64,000 nucleotides of DNA from Turritopsis dohrnii (GCA_027922465.2 BQMF02000199.1:1-64000), one strand, 5' to 3'; shown: positions 44,459 to 56,789, counted from the stretch's first letter. The notes: generated by a model not told the origin, from the sequence alone. Program-made: numbers and translations.

Positions 44459-46340
44459 GGGGGTCGGGACCACCCCAATTTCAAAAAGTCTAAGCGTCCA
44501 AAAAGTCCAAAAAAATAGTATCTGTAAAACCTGTACAGTCCAATGAAGGTGTATTGGCTGAAAATAGACACTACACAATATATAATAATTTTGCCCCATC
44601 AGCTTTCAATTCATTCAAGTGAGTACACAGTTCTTTGTGTTAATCATTTGGTTGAGCCTTAGGTGAATGAATATGTGATGAACATTTTCATAAGGGCGCC
44701 TGTAAATTTAACCTTGAACGCCTAAGGCCTTCATGACAAAATAAATAGACTCATTAAAATGAATTGAAAACTGATGGTGGCATGAAACTACCATACATAG
44801 ATAAGGTCTTCTGAAATGTTTCATTGTTCTTCAATAACAATACGTATTTCAATACACAATAACGCTATGATACAAGCAGTTGTATGGTTGTTTCATAGCA
44901 ATGTTTATGTTATTTAAGAGTATAGTTATCTTATTAGAATAAAGTTATTTGTTTCAATGTCTTTTGCTTATCTCTTTCATCACAGTATCCTAGCATTCTA
45001 GCTTTCGCACTGTCAATTTACTAACCTAAGATTTGTGTTTAGTTCTGTCTGTCACTCTATCAATTAGTTAAAAAACATTCACTAAGAATGCTCTCTGTCA
45101 CAATGATATTTTGACGATTTTGCACAATGGGTTACAGATCTGATTAATGGAGTGCCATTTCTTTGAAGTGATACGGCTTTTGTCATTGTAAATACAAATG
45201 AACATTTGCTTTGTTTTGTTTGCTTAGATTCCAGTCAGTTTTTAAGGCTACTTTAACATGATTATTTGTTCTCTGCATGCAGTAGATGATTATAAGTTTA
45301 GAAACATTATAAAGATGTATACTGTTAGTTTAGATGTGAAGGGAAAATGGCGAGTCAGATTCAAACTCATCCTTCAAGCTTATTTTTTTGCTATTCATAA
45401 TTTATTTTTTGATTACATTTACAGATTGGCAGCAACGAATTATTGGAGACGGCCTCCTTATCCATTGCTCATGATATTTATTTCATCAAACATTTTGTCT
45501 ATGCGAAGTTCGAAATAATATCATTATCGTTACCTCACCAACTTATTTCGAAGTTCAATGATGTATGAAATGGCTATTTAAATGTCGTAGAAAATGGTTA
45601 ATGCTTAATCAAAACGTTATTTAATACACCTTTCTGATGAACATATTTTATTTTACTTTCGTATTGCAATCAGTAATAATTTATAAAATATATGCCTTTG
45701 CTAACTACAACAGACACATATTCTTTATTAGCAACTGTAAAAACCTTTTACACTGGATGCAGAACAGGGTTTTTGACAAAAGTTTTGGCGGGATGTGTGA
45801 TACTAAGATATTATTTATGCTATGGCTATTAAATCTGAATTATTCATGAGAATTTCTGTTACTGTTCTAAGAAACCTAAACCTATCACTCTTTTTACCTC
45901 AAGCACTGCCAGAACCTTATTTTCATGGTCTTTTAATATATTCTTTTGTGGCTAATATTATAATAAGATGGTTGCAGTGTAATGTCATGGTTTAAATCAT
46001 GATGTTGGTTTTGTTGGTGAAGATCATTATATTCATTGAAAGGATTTGCTACTCTGATGTTGCATTAGTGGAAAGAATCATCACTGGAAGGTATCCGATT
46101 CTTCATCATTGTGTTTCGTATATTTAAGAATAAAGTGCAGTTATAAAAGCTAATTTGTATACCTAAGTATAAAGTTATTATGTTAATGTTTGGTTCTTTC
46201 CAGAGAACAATTTTATTATACTACTTTTATTTTACTACTTTTATTTTTCATGAACTGGACGCTCCCATACATTGTTTTGATCAGTTTTTCAAGCTCTACA
46301 ACATCAGTACACTTTCCAGTCCCGATTCCGTAATTGAAAT
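44459..46340. other. AT-rich stretch between micro-exon gene and Helitron termini
   Basis: No supported gene was found. The minus frame at 44378-44599 overlaps the last micro-exon and has no similarity. The region could be the 3' portion of Helitron X, whose terminus lies at 46380. Confidence 0.4.
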
Positions 46341-46380
46341 TAAGTTAAGTTCGGTAAAAAGTTTTTACCCGGGATACTAG
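46341..46380 (+). mobile_element. 3' terminus of Helitron X (family 1)
   Basis: AAGTTAAGTTCGG leads into the hairpin GGTAAAAAGTTTTTACC, then CGGGATACTAG, with CTAG at 46377-46380. It is nearly identical to the 3' ends of Helitrons A and B. Sequence further upstream differs from them, and the 5' end was not identified. It may be the end of the autonomous Helitron whose Rep-helicase lies at 38.3-42.7 kb. Confidence 0.75.
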
Positions 46381-48568
46381 TCTTATTATAATAATCCGCG
46401 ATTGTGTGTCACACTTTTATTTTAGAGAGTGATATATTTACTTTTTTTTCACGGTCAAAACCTTCTTATTTTTTCCCTTTTCGTCGTAAAACCACGCCAA
46501 AGCGACAGACACTTTTTTTCATTTTCCGCGATTAGTATATGCTCCTCCGTTTTGTTGTTTTTGGTTTGCGCACTGGAAATCAGCCGAAAAACGTCTTTGG
46601 AGGAGTGCGAGCAATGCAATGTTAATCGTTCGAAATTTGTCAACGATCATTTCGTGAGCAAGAAACTTCGCGAAGAAGACGTGTTTCTTTTTGTATACGA
46701 ATATTTTAATTTAAATTTGATTGTTTTAGGCAGCAAATCGACGAAAGAACTGACGAAGAAACACAGGTTTGTATGCACGAAGGTATTCTTATTATTATAA
46801 AACGTTTTATTATCGTTTGTTTACAATGAAAAATCATATTTAGATATACAGAAGAAGTGCAGTGAAGTTTTTAAAAGATCGAACGAACAAAAGGTATTAT
46901 TATAAAACTGTTACTTTTGATTAATAAAAGAACAAGTTAGGTATATGTATTTGTATTTAAATGTATTTAAATGTTTGTTTACGTTTTAGTTATCAAATAT
47001 CGCTATACAGAAGAAAGTGTAGTGAAGAAATGCAGAACAAAATGATGTTTATTTACACAGTAAGGAATGGTTTTAATTTAGTTTTGAAAGATTAGATACT
47101 GTAGCTTTGAATAGATATCTTATTTTATGAGTTCTTTCTTTAGTTTATATGCTACTGGATGAAAAACGAAGACGAGAGTAATTTGTTTTGGTAACGCGCG
47201 CTATTATTATTTTTATAGTTAGCAAAGAAGATTTGATTTGATTTATTTATTTACAGATCAATTAAAAATGGTCCCACAGCTATGACTGTTTTCCTTCTTT
47301 CTCATGGCTGTGGAAGTAGGGAACGTGTTATGCTGTCAAATTGTATCTATTGACGATGTTTGATGCTTTGTCTGCATGCCTTTCTGCCAGCCATTTATGC
47401 CTTTTGTTTTGGTTTGCTTAAATATGGTTGCAGTAGTAGTAAGTATTGTAATTGTTCTTTACTGAAATCTTTTAGGTCAGAAAAGAAAAAGTGTAGCTAT
47501 TTATAAACGAAATTATAAATGTATAAATGAAACACATGGTATGTTGAGAAGGTTATTTAAGAAAGAAGCATTGCTGGGGTTTATTTTTCTTCAGTTTATA
47601 TTTGTTGACGGCATTCATTATTTTGTGTTATGTTAATTGCTACATACATACTTGCTAGGTATATAAGTTTAGCATTATATTTTTATTTGTTGCTTTTAAT
47701 ATCTTCTGGGTATTTAATTATGGTTTTGGTCAAAGTAGGGCATTTTGTTGTTTCAATTATTTTTATTAATTTGATATTTGGTTGTGTATGTCAGGTAAAA
47801 GTCTTTATTCTGTTCAGCTCCAGTGTTGAGTGAACCCGTATTGACTCACAGTATCGGTTGACTTTATAGACCAAATTTTGTTTTTAATTGTTATCTTTAG
47901 GATAAATGCGTACTTGAATTTTCTTTTTGTTTTTTCTTTCTTTTTGTTTTATTTTTTATTTCAATATTGTTATAGCATGATAAGGTTTTCGGTATTACAA
48001 TTCAAGTATTAATTTTTTAGGTAATAATAAAAAAAGCATAAAGAAATGAAACTCATGGTTTTAATCATGACGTTGATGGTTTTGGGAAGAACAGACTACA
48101 TATCATTTCAAAAATTCATTAATGGTTGCAGTCGAGTAGTAACTTTGGAACAAAAGAAAAAGTTGGAAGGTATCAATTTGTTTTGAATTAACATTTTGTT
48201 ATGTTTGGTTTTGTATGTCTGGGTAAACAGTTCTGTGTTATATATTGCCATTTTTTTAACATTAATTTTACTTCTCTTCTGCGTATAAATATATTATTCT
48301 GAGCCATGTTGCTATTTGTTTCTGTTATTAATCTTCTGAATGTAAGAAATGAATTAAAAAATTAATGTGTGTAGAAAATTTTACACGAGTTAAATTTCGC
48401 AACACAACGCATACTGAACATGGGTGGCGAGCGACGCCGCCTGGGATCTTTTTGAGTTGCGATTCTATCATTTATTTTTTCGTCACGGGGTACGTACACG
48501 GGAATGGTGGATTTGACCTAATGTTTTCGAAATTAAGTTCGGTAAAAAGTTTTTACCCGGGATACTAG
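46381..48568 (+). mobile_element. Helitron A (family 1, non-autonomous)
   Basis: It begins TCTTATTATAATAATCCGCG directly after the CTAG of Helitron X and ends with GGTAAAAAGTTTTTACC, CGGGATACTAG at 48568. Length is 2188 bp. Much of it aligns with Helitron B: the 5' 400 bp, AAGCATAAAGAAATGAAACT and the last 300 bp. An apparent frame near 46550-46720 (LEECEQCNVNRSKFVND and SKKLREEDVFLFVYE) is shared with B and may be a captured exon. Near the 3' end a GGCGAGCGACGCCGCC stem resembles the family-2 terminal hairpin. No transposase is encoded. Confidence 0.85.
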
Positions 48569-49408
48569 TCTATATATTAATAGCCGATTCTCTGTTTGTT
48601 TGTTTGTTTGTGCGTTTGTTTGTAAGTCACGCAAAATGGTACATTGAGTTGTGAGAGAAATTATTTCTTTTTTTGTGTGCGACGTGAGTTTGAAGCAAAT
48701 ACATTGCAGCCCCAATCAAACTTGACTTTTTTTGGCTGCTGAACTAATAGGAATAACGTTTTGTTTTTATTATTATTGCCAGTTTTATGTTCCACGTTGA
48801 CTTGGCTTTGAAAACAGTACATCAACTAAGAAACTAACTGATTAAACATTTTGGACAAAAAGCAGCCATGGCAGAACGTGGTAGCATGTTCGGTTTGCCA
48901 GTGTATCCTAACGTATCCTTGCCTGACTGTCTGAGACGGGTGAACTTTTTTTTCGAGCAATCAAAATGTTAAAAAAGCTATAGGTAAAAAAAGAGTATCA
49001 AAAAACAAAATATTTTTTTTTTTGCTTTTGTCATAATAGTTGTCTTAATTTGTTTTAATCGATTTCTTTTAATCTATTTTAATCTGATCGAACGTTTTTT
49101 TATTCACTTTATTCATTTAGCACGTGCCTTTTTTTCTCTCCTCCCGTGTGATCTTATTAAGAAGAGAAACCATTTCCCCCTTACGTTTGATAGCACCCAT
49201 GTTAGAGCGCGTAACTTTTTTAAAACAAAAGTTAATAAAAAGTTTTTATACGTTTTGAGTGTATTGTTACACTGATAAAAGATTGGTTTTACCAGAGGTT
49301 GTGACTTCGAATCTGCTTCTGGTTGAACACAAGTTGTACGAGCCGTTTATAAGGAAATTTGACGTTTATTGATACAGTGATACAGAGCAGGTGGACATGG
49401 GCGGCTAG
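48569..49408 (+). mobile_element. Helitron D (family 2, non-autonomous)
   Basis: It begins TCTATATATTAATAGCCGAT directly after the CTAG of Helitron A and ends GGACATGGGCGGCTAG at 49408, followed by T. It aligns along its length with Helitron C read on the minus strand (shared CAGTCAGGCAAG complement, GTGTTAC.CTGATAAAAGATTG, GATACAGTGATACAGAGCAG). Relative to C it lacks about 22 bp at the terminal hairpin, consistent with deletion between two GGCGG repeats. Confidence 0.85.
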
Positions 49409-49439
49409 TTCTTATAATTAGCATCACTTCTGACTTTAA

Positions 49440-49590
49440 ATTTTCGAAATCGCTTTTCCGATTCAAGTGAATCGCTCGATTCAAGTGAATCGCTTTTCCG
49501 ATTTGGAAATCACTTTTCCGATTATTTTGAATCGATTTTTTGTAGCTAAAAATCGATTTTAAAGAATCGATTTTTCGCTTGTTATCCTTT
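49440..49590. repeat. GATTCAAGTGAATCG short repeat cluster
   Basis: GATTCAAGTGAATCGCT and related TTTTCCGATT words recur several times, followed by AATCGATTTT palindromes. Each unit is itself an inverted repeat (GATTCAAGTGAATC). Confidence 0.7.
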
Positions 49591-49601
49591 TCCCATAAAC
49601 C

Positions 49602-49800
49602 CAGGGGCGGACGCAGGGTACGGCTCATACGGCTCAAGCCGTAGCAAACTTTAGTCAAAAGAATGATTACAAAAACTGATCTGCTGTCGTGCTTCTTTGT
49701 CTGTGTTTGTCTATTCTTGACGCCGTGTCGTAATCACGCAATAACGGCGACGTTTGAAAATCAATCTAATAGGTTTTTTATGCATTAGCGCATTATTTGT
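49602..49800 (+). mobile_element. hAT-type left end
   Basis: CAGGGGCGGACGCAG starts at 49602, and the interior has copies of TACGGCTCA. CAGGGGCGG-type termini are typical of many animal hAT transposons. The matching inverted end is at 56719-56733. AAACC occurs just outside both ends. Confidence 0.6.
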
Positions 49801-51377
49801 TGGCGCCCCATTTGACTCGCAAATTTTAGGTAAGCTATAACTGCAAACCCCACTGCTGGATTGTTCTTCTTTACGGCTCAAAAATCGGCTCCTTTTGATC
49901 AATGATGATAAGGGTTATAACTAACAGTTTTGAACCGTATTGCAGCTCTTCGATACGGCTCAAAGTTACTGCTCAAGTCCCGATTTTACGGTAGTTGGAC
50001 ACCTGTACCCCTAATCCCAGCTTCATGGTACTTCTTTCGGTTTTCCATTTGTTTTGAAAGTGCGGCTGTTGTGCCAAAAGTACACAAGACGATAATACGT
50101 TTCAGAACAAATCGTTAGGCTTTAAATCTTTCGGTTGTCGGTAGAGTAAGCAAATACGGCTCAAAACTCACACACGTGCATCATATCATCCTATGATGAA
50201 CCTCTTTCTAAATTTTTCTGGATCGGACATGATACATAGAGAAAGAGTTTTTGAGACGCTTATTCTCAACGATAACATGGCAACAGAATATTTAAATTTA
50301 CCCATACTGATGAAGAAAGGTTTTTGTGTTTCAATGAGCGCATGAATCTGGTAGAGGTAAAGCCTTGAAAAAGTACTTTACAGCTGAGAGAAATACAGAA
50401 CATAGTGTGGTAGGAGACATCATGTTGGATGCACAGTCATTGCTTTAAAGTAAGTTTATGTTTTTCTTTATATTTTACTTTGTTAACGTAAGTGTTACTT
50501 TGTTTTTTTAATTACTATACATTAATTCAAATTCATTTAATGACCGAAACAACACAACAACAAAAAAGCTTATGAAAGTTATGTGAATGTGGATTCAATA
50601 TTTGTTTTTTTATTTTCATTCACATGCATGGCTTTTTATATTTGTAACTTTGACGAAAAACAAAATTTTATAAATTTTGAAGAATTTGTATGTTTTCTTT
50701 ATTATTTTTTGCCTTGCTAAACTCTGGTTGGGATTTTACTAAGAGTCGTTGGACTTGATTATTACACAAACTTAGTATGTCTTTTAAACATGGCACCTTT
50801 TGGCGGTGATCAAAAACTACAGAGTTTGGATGTATACATTAACTTTTTTTTGTGATATTTAATTTCAATAGATATAATAATGCAATTATTTTGAGATTTT
50901 TCACTGATGATGAGCATTTGTATAGCTATGTGTTGCTAGCTGTATTTGGAAAAAATTCAGTAGTGAGTTTATGAGGGTTAATGAGGAACAACATTGCAAA
51001 TTTGTGAGGAACAATTTTGGTGTTCTGTCTTGTATTTGTTGGGACATACATAAGTCATGCACCCATTATGCACCCACTTTGAGGATAAAATTGAAACCAA
51101 ATGCTGTTAGTGTGGCCTGTTAGTGTAAGCTGGATGAATCTTATCTCACAATCCATATTTTGTTTTGTTTTGAGGGGACATTAATTTCAAGCACTTTTTC
51201 CATAATCACTAATGTTCTGTTGGTTCCTGGGTTTCTTTATAAAAGAAAAGGAACCACAGGTACATCTAAGATTCAAAGAAAACCTTCAGCATAGAAGGAA
51301 TAGTTGCCCAAGATTGAACAAATTTCTCATGATATATATATTTTCAACATGCCAATTGAGTTTATCTTCTTCTACAG

Positions 51378-51481
51378 ACAAAGCTAAGGAAAGCCATGAA
51401 GAATTAGCATTATTGGATGATGATGTTACAACCCATATTGACACGTCCTCTGCAGCTTCTCCCCAGGATATAAAATCATAA
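51378..51481 (+). CDS. Candidate terminal exon 1
   Basis: A CTTCTTCTACAG acceptor precedes a frame reading DKAKESHEELALLDDDVTTH, then IDTSSAASPQDIKS and a stop. It is acidic and hydrophilic. No family is recognised, and the upstream exons were not identified. Confidence 0.3.
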
Positions 51482-51694
51482 TGTTTTTGAGCTCGAAAAA
51501 GACACAACAGATGGATGCCATTTCAGTTGAAATGGCTAGATGCTTATTCTGTTGGTTTTAAAATTCCCCAACTACTCTTTCTTGGTTGGAAACCAGCTTT
51601 AGTCAAAGAAATGTTTTCGTGTGTTGACAAGGTCCTTATGTTCTGGTAGTTTTATTCCATGCATGTCATGATTGATAATTGAATGAAACAAATA

Positions 51695-52235
51695 CCTTAA
51701 GTGTACAAAATTTAGCGGTGACTAAAATTTAGCGAATCGCTAAATTTTTTCAAAAAACTTTTTTTAGCGTGTATTAAATTTAGCGATTTTAATCTTATGA
51801 GATTTTTCGCGTGTATTAAATTTAGCGATTTTTAGCAAAATCATTTTTTTTCAAAACGGTTGAAACACGAAATAATACACTGATTATGCTTTGAACACAA
51901 CTAACAATAACGTTTATTTATCTATAATGGCCCTAAAAAACAAATATAAATGTAAGAAGTTTAAAATGCTGAAGATGATTGTATAGTTATCGACTAGGAT
52001 TTTTTAAAATAAAAATAAAAATCACATTTTTACAATGAAATTACCCTTTCTCTTTAATTTTTGAAATTTTATCGATTTTGGAGTTTTTTTGAAATTTTTA
52101 GCGTGTTTTAAATTTAGCGATTTTCATCTTATGAGATTTTTCGCGAGTACTAAATTTAGCGATTTTTAGCAAAAAAAATCGCTAAATTTAGTACTCGCTA
52201 AATTTTAGTCACCGCTAAATTTTGTACACTTAAGG
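51695..52235. mobile_element. 541-bp MITE, TIR CCTTAAGTGTAC, TA target sites
   Basis: The ends are inverted copies of CCTTAAGTGTACAAAATTTA, continuing with GCGGTGACTAAAATTTAGCG, flanked by TA. Near both ends AAATTTAGCGA is repeated many times in alternating orientation, with TCTTATGAGATTTTTCGCG in two copies. No ORF is present. The first seven TIR bases match the MITE at 31755. Confidence 0.9.
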
Positions 52236-52702
52236 TAGTAGAATTCAATGGATATAAGTTTGTGTCAAATTGTATAGATGTGATTTGGAATTATCTAGAA
52301 AAAGAATACTACTTGCATTTCCAAGTCATCTGAATCAGTGTGGGAATTTGATATCTCACCAGATTTTAGACAAATAAAGAGAAACAATTTTTTCCTATAC
52401 TTGATGATAAAACCTGTTATGATTCTACTAAGAAGCCTTTGTCTTAAGAGAAGACTTTGTTTTGTGGAGTGTGGTTGATTGTCTACTGAAAACAAACAAG
52501 TAGAATAGGAAGAATTATTTTATGTGGACAGTTCTGTTTTGGTATGTCTTGACTATATATTCACTGTATATTCTATGAGAACATACTATTTTATTTATGT
52601 ATTTGAAAAAAATAAATGGTGGGAGACTTAATACTAATTCTAATTCACCATGTATATATGAAATATTTTATTTTGAATTTGTTCACCTTTTGTCTTTTTT
52701 AG

Positions 52703-52810
52703 CACAAGCATCAACAGATCGACCTAGATTTAATGAGGTGTGGAAAGGTGTCAAAGGATGTTGAGAAGATTAAGAAGTCAAGGAGGAGTGCAGGACGAAA
52801 ATCAACATAG
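52703..52810 (+). CDS. Candidate basic terminal exon
   Basis: A TTTTGTCTTTTTTAG acceptor precedes a phase-0 frame of 35 residues starting HKHQQIDLDLMRCGKVSKDV and ending KKSRRSAGRKST. The Lys/Arg-rich end looks like a nuclear localisation signal. It may be the last exon of a host gene, or of the element with hAT ends, but no partner exon is certain. Confidence 0.35.
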   Translation, partial: HKHQQIDLDLMRCGKVSKDVEKIKKSRRSAGRKST

Positions 52811-53076
52811 AGGGCGGAAAATTAGAACTTACAATAGCACCATGAATTTATAGGAAAACTGCATTCTTAGTCAGTTTTTGGTGTCAGTTTACAAAATTTA
52901 TGGTGCCAATTTTCGTTATATTTTTTCAAATATACTGTTTTTTAGCCTCTTAGTTCAATGTTGTGCTCCATTTTGCTTGGGTGAAATAGATTTGCTTTTG
53001 AAAATGAGAATGCTAGTAAATTCTTCATGCAACGAAAGAAATGTGTAATCGTGCAGTGTGTTTGGTATTTTAGACA

Positions 53077-56000
53077 TCTTATTATAATAATCCGCGTTGT
53101 GCATCCCACTTTTATTTTAGAGAGTGACATATTTGTTTTTTTTTTCACGGTCAAATCCTTCTTATTTTTTCCCTTTTTGTCGTAAAACCACGCCAAAGCG
53201 AGAGTGATTTTTTTGATTTTCCGCGATTAGTATATGCTCCTCCGTTTTGTTATTTTTGGTTTGCGCACTGGAAATCAGCCGAAAAACGTCTTTGGAGGAG
53301 TGCGAGCAATGCAATGTTAATCGTTCGAAATTTGTCAACGATCATTTCGTGATCAAGAAACTTCGCGAAGAAGACGTGTTTCTTTTTGTATACGAAATTA
53401 AAATTGATTGTTTTAGGTAGTTTCTGCGAAAAAACGTATCGTGAAGATTGAACTAACAAGTGTGGAAGCAAATCGACGAAAGAACTGAAAAAAAATTAAG
53501 TTTCGGGATCGTTTTCTTTTCGGGTTTATCAAGTAGAGTACATTATTGTTTACAGTGCAGAATGTACAAGAATCTTTTACTTATTTACTAACTTTACTTA
53601 TTATAATACCTTTCCTTTTTTGTTTCTAGAACTTAAAAACGGATGCCTGCAGAAAGATCTTTACTCAGGTAAAATGTTTTTGTTTTTTTATCGTTTTCGT
53701 TGAGCTACCACTTCGTAGAGATTTAATTAAGAAGTGGACATTAATATACGAAAAACTGATTGTTTTCTTCGTTAGCATATCAGTAGAGAAAGACGAAAAA
53801 GAAAGAAAAACTTTACGGGGCGAATAACTTGGATGTGGAGCATCGTTGTTATTGTTAACAACAGCATGCTTAGCAAAGGTGATGTTACTTATTATTATTC
53901 TGTATTATTATATTGTTCTGTTATTTACAAAAACAAAAATGGTTCCAGAGTTGTGACCATGAGGCAAGCGTAAGCTGTTGCTGTTGAAAGGCTCTTTGGC
54001 TGTAGCTACATCATACATGATCTTTATAGATTTTATTCATTTAAGCGTATTTTTACTTTTTAAATGTGATTATAGTGTCTTCTTCTGCATGGTTTATTCA
54101 TTTAGATTTGTTCCTTTTTCACAAGAAAGAAAGTAAACAAATAAACGTCATTTAAGGAAAGTATCTTTATATTATGAGTTTGGGAATACTTGGGTATTTA
54201 GTTTGATCATGTTCTCCTTCGTCATCCAGCTAATAATTATTCACTGTTGTTTCATGTGTAATGTATCTCTGTCTGACTTTCCGACTATTATCAGCATCAT
54301 AATTTGAATTTGTTTTTAATAATGCTCCCAGTGGATGTATATACCTGTATTTGTTTACGCGACATTCTAATTCATGGAATTTTTCTTATTTTTATATTTT
54401 TTCATGTTAATGCATTATTTTGTGTTATGGTAATCGTTTACGTACTATGCCTGGGTAATTAACTTTGGCATTATGATTTTATTTGTGACTTCTGGGTAAA
54501 TTTTTGTTCTTAGTTATTGTTTTTAGGATAAATGCGTACTTGAATTTAATTTATTTTTTATTTTTTTTGTTGTTGTTTATTTCAATATTCTTACAGCATG
54601 ATTAGGTTTTCGGTATTACAATTGAAATATTATCCTTTTAGGTAATAATAAAAAAAGCATAAAGAAATGAAACTCATGGTTTTAATCATGACTTTGATGG
54701 TTTTGGGAAGAACAGACTATATATCATTTCAAAAATTCATTAATGGTTGCAGTCCAGTAGTAACTTTGGAACAAAAGAAAAAGTTGGAAGGTATCAATTT
54801 GTTTTGAATTAACATTTTGTAATGTTTGGTTTCGTATGTCTGGGTAAACAGTTCTGTGTTATATGTTGCCATTTTTTTTTACATTAAAGTTACTTTTAAC
54901 CAAAATTTCTGGAATCTACGTTCATTGAAATCCCTCAAAACAGACGAGGTAATCTTTTGATTGCCTCAGTATATCGCCACCCCAATGCTTATTGAAGAGT
55001 TTAACAATGACTACGTAATTCCTCTCCTTGAAAAAACTAGCAGAGAGAAAAAAACTTTAATTTTGCTTGGTGACTTTAATATTGACTTGCTAAAATCTGA
55101 CATCTCTCCTTATTCTAATTTTCTTGATACATTAGGCTCTTTCTCTTTCTTTTAAATTCATCAAATATCTTGGAGTGTATCTTGACGAGGATCTCTCTTG
55201 GAAAAAACACATTCATGAGCTATCAATTAAACTTCGACGAGCCAATTGTGCATTGAGTAAAATCCGCCACCTTATTCCTGAATCTGTCTCTTTATCTGTT
55301 TATCATTCTATTTTTTCTTCTCATCTTCGTTATGGTTGCCAAGTCTGGGCCTTACACAAGTCTACTTACAATAAACGCATTCTCCTTCTTCAAAAAACAG
55401 CTGCTCGCCTTATTACCTTTTCTTCTTTCAGATCTCACTCTAAACCACTCTTTTCAAAACTTGGCTTGCTTTCCATCTTTGATTTAACAATAACTTTAAA
55501 TATTCTATTCATTCATCAAATTCTTAATCATAGGATTCCTGATCACATTCATAGTGCTTTAAATTTCTACGCTATACCTCACAATGTCAATACTAGAAGC
55601 AAATCAGCAGGCTCCCTATTTAAACCTAGTGTTAAAACCAAATTGTATGGATTAAACTCATTTACATATCAATCTGTATCCTGGTGGAATTACTTTCAAA
55701 CAACTTTTAGCCATCTCGACCTAGCTTCTCTTTCATATAACCAACTTAAAAACCTTCTCACTGACTTCTTTCTTAACAAATATGCATCCTGTGATTAACT
55801 TTTCACTACTGGACAACCACTTATATTAATATTATTTTATTATTATTTTTTATTTATTTATTTATTTATTTTTTATTTATTTATTTATTTATTATTTATT
55901 TTATTTATTTATCTATCTATTTATTTATTTATTTTTTTTTTTTTGATTGTATGATTTTGCATTATATTTGTTTTATTTTCTTGTTTACTAGTATAATTGA

Positions 56001-56442
56001 TTGTTTTGGTGGCCACCCCCTGTGTTTAGATTTATCTATTGGGGTGGTCTCCTGTCACCACTTTATCTTGATGTAATCACCCTACCATTGTGACAAATAA
56101 ATGAATATTCTATTCTATTCTATTCTATTCTATTCTATTCTATTCTTTTCTTCTGCGTATAAATATATTATTCTGAGCCATGTTGCTATTTGTTTCTGTT
56201 TTTAATCTTCTGAATGAAAGAAATGAATTAAAAAATTAATGCCTGTAGAAACTTTTACACGAGTTAAATTTCGCAACACAACGCATACTGAACATGGGTG
56301 GCGAGCGACGCCGCCTGGGATGTTTTTGAGTTGCGATTCTATGATTTATTTTTTCGTCACGGGGTACGTACACGGGAATGGTGGATTTGACCTAATGTTT
56401 TCGAAGTTAACTTCGGTAAAAAGTTTTTACCCGGGATACTAG
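53077..56442 (+). mobile_element. Helitron B (family 1) with nested LINE
   Basis: The element starts TCTTATTATAATAATCCGCG after A53076 and ends GGTAAAAAGTTTTTACC, CGGGATACTAG at 56442 before T, the expected A|T target. Without the LINE at 54898-56144 it is about 2.1 kb, close to Helitron A. No transposase is encoded. The frames ending at the terminus (56239-56442) match one in A only because the terminal sequence is conserved. Confidence 0.9.
54898..56144 (+). pseudogene. Internally deleted LINE: endonuclease fused to RT C-terminus
   Basis: The 5' part encodes the end of an AP-type endonuclease: FIEIPQNRRGNLLIASVYRH, a two-base frameshift, then FNNDYVIPLL and KKTLILLGDFNIDLLKSD (the GDFNID active-site Asp). 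At about 55150 it passes directly into FIKYLGVYLDEDLSWKKHI, the region after the RT core, and continues open for 200 residues to NKYASCD, including SVYHSIFSSHLRYGCQVW. The RT catalytic core is missing. The 3' UTR has TTGGTGGCCACCCCCTGTG and a (TATTC)n tail. CTTTT flanks both sides (54893-54897 and 56145-56149) as a likely target duplication. Confidence 0.85.
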
Positions 56443-56718
56443 TCTAATATAATGATGCAGTTAATATTTGTTCTGTATATATGCTGTGTTAATCTCAAAA
56501 AAAAAACTATTTTATTCAGCTTCTATTCTTCTATCCACCTTTGGTTAAAATGTTTAATGTAGGCTAATTTTGGTGTTGGGAGTTCAAAGTAGCTTACTGG
56601 AAATGAACGTTGATCTCCCGGGATGCATTCGTCCGTAAATCGGGTTATTCCGAGAAAAATCGGGGAATCGGAATTCTTATTGGAATCCACAAGGTTGAGC
56701 CGTACCTATAAAATGATG

Positions 56719-56733
56719 CTGCGTCCGCCCCTG
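56719..56733 (-). mobile_element. hAT-type right end
   Basis: CTGCGTCCGCCCCTG is the exact inverse of the left end at 49602-49616. Just inside lies GGTTGAGCCGTACC, the inverse of the TACGGCTCA motif of the left end. If both ends belong to one element, Helitron B and its LINE were inserted into it. Confidence 0.6.
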
Positions 56734-56789
56734 AAACCGTCACATATATTGATTATTCACTTTCCCTAGTCATTCGCGAAAGTTATTGC

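Noticed and set aside
44378..44599. 73-residue minus frame
   Set aside because: It overlaps the last exon of the micro-exon gene on the other strand and has no domain or splice support.
48365..48568. 67-residue frame conserved between Helitrons A and B (also 56239-56442)
   Set aside because: It runs to the last bases of the element and ends in the terminal hairpin. Conservation comes from the Helitron 3' end and not from coding.
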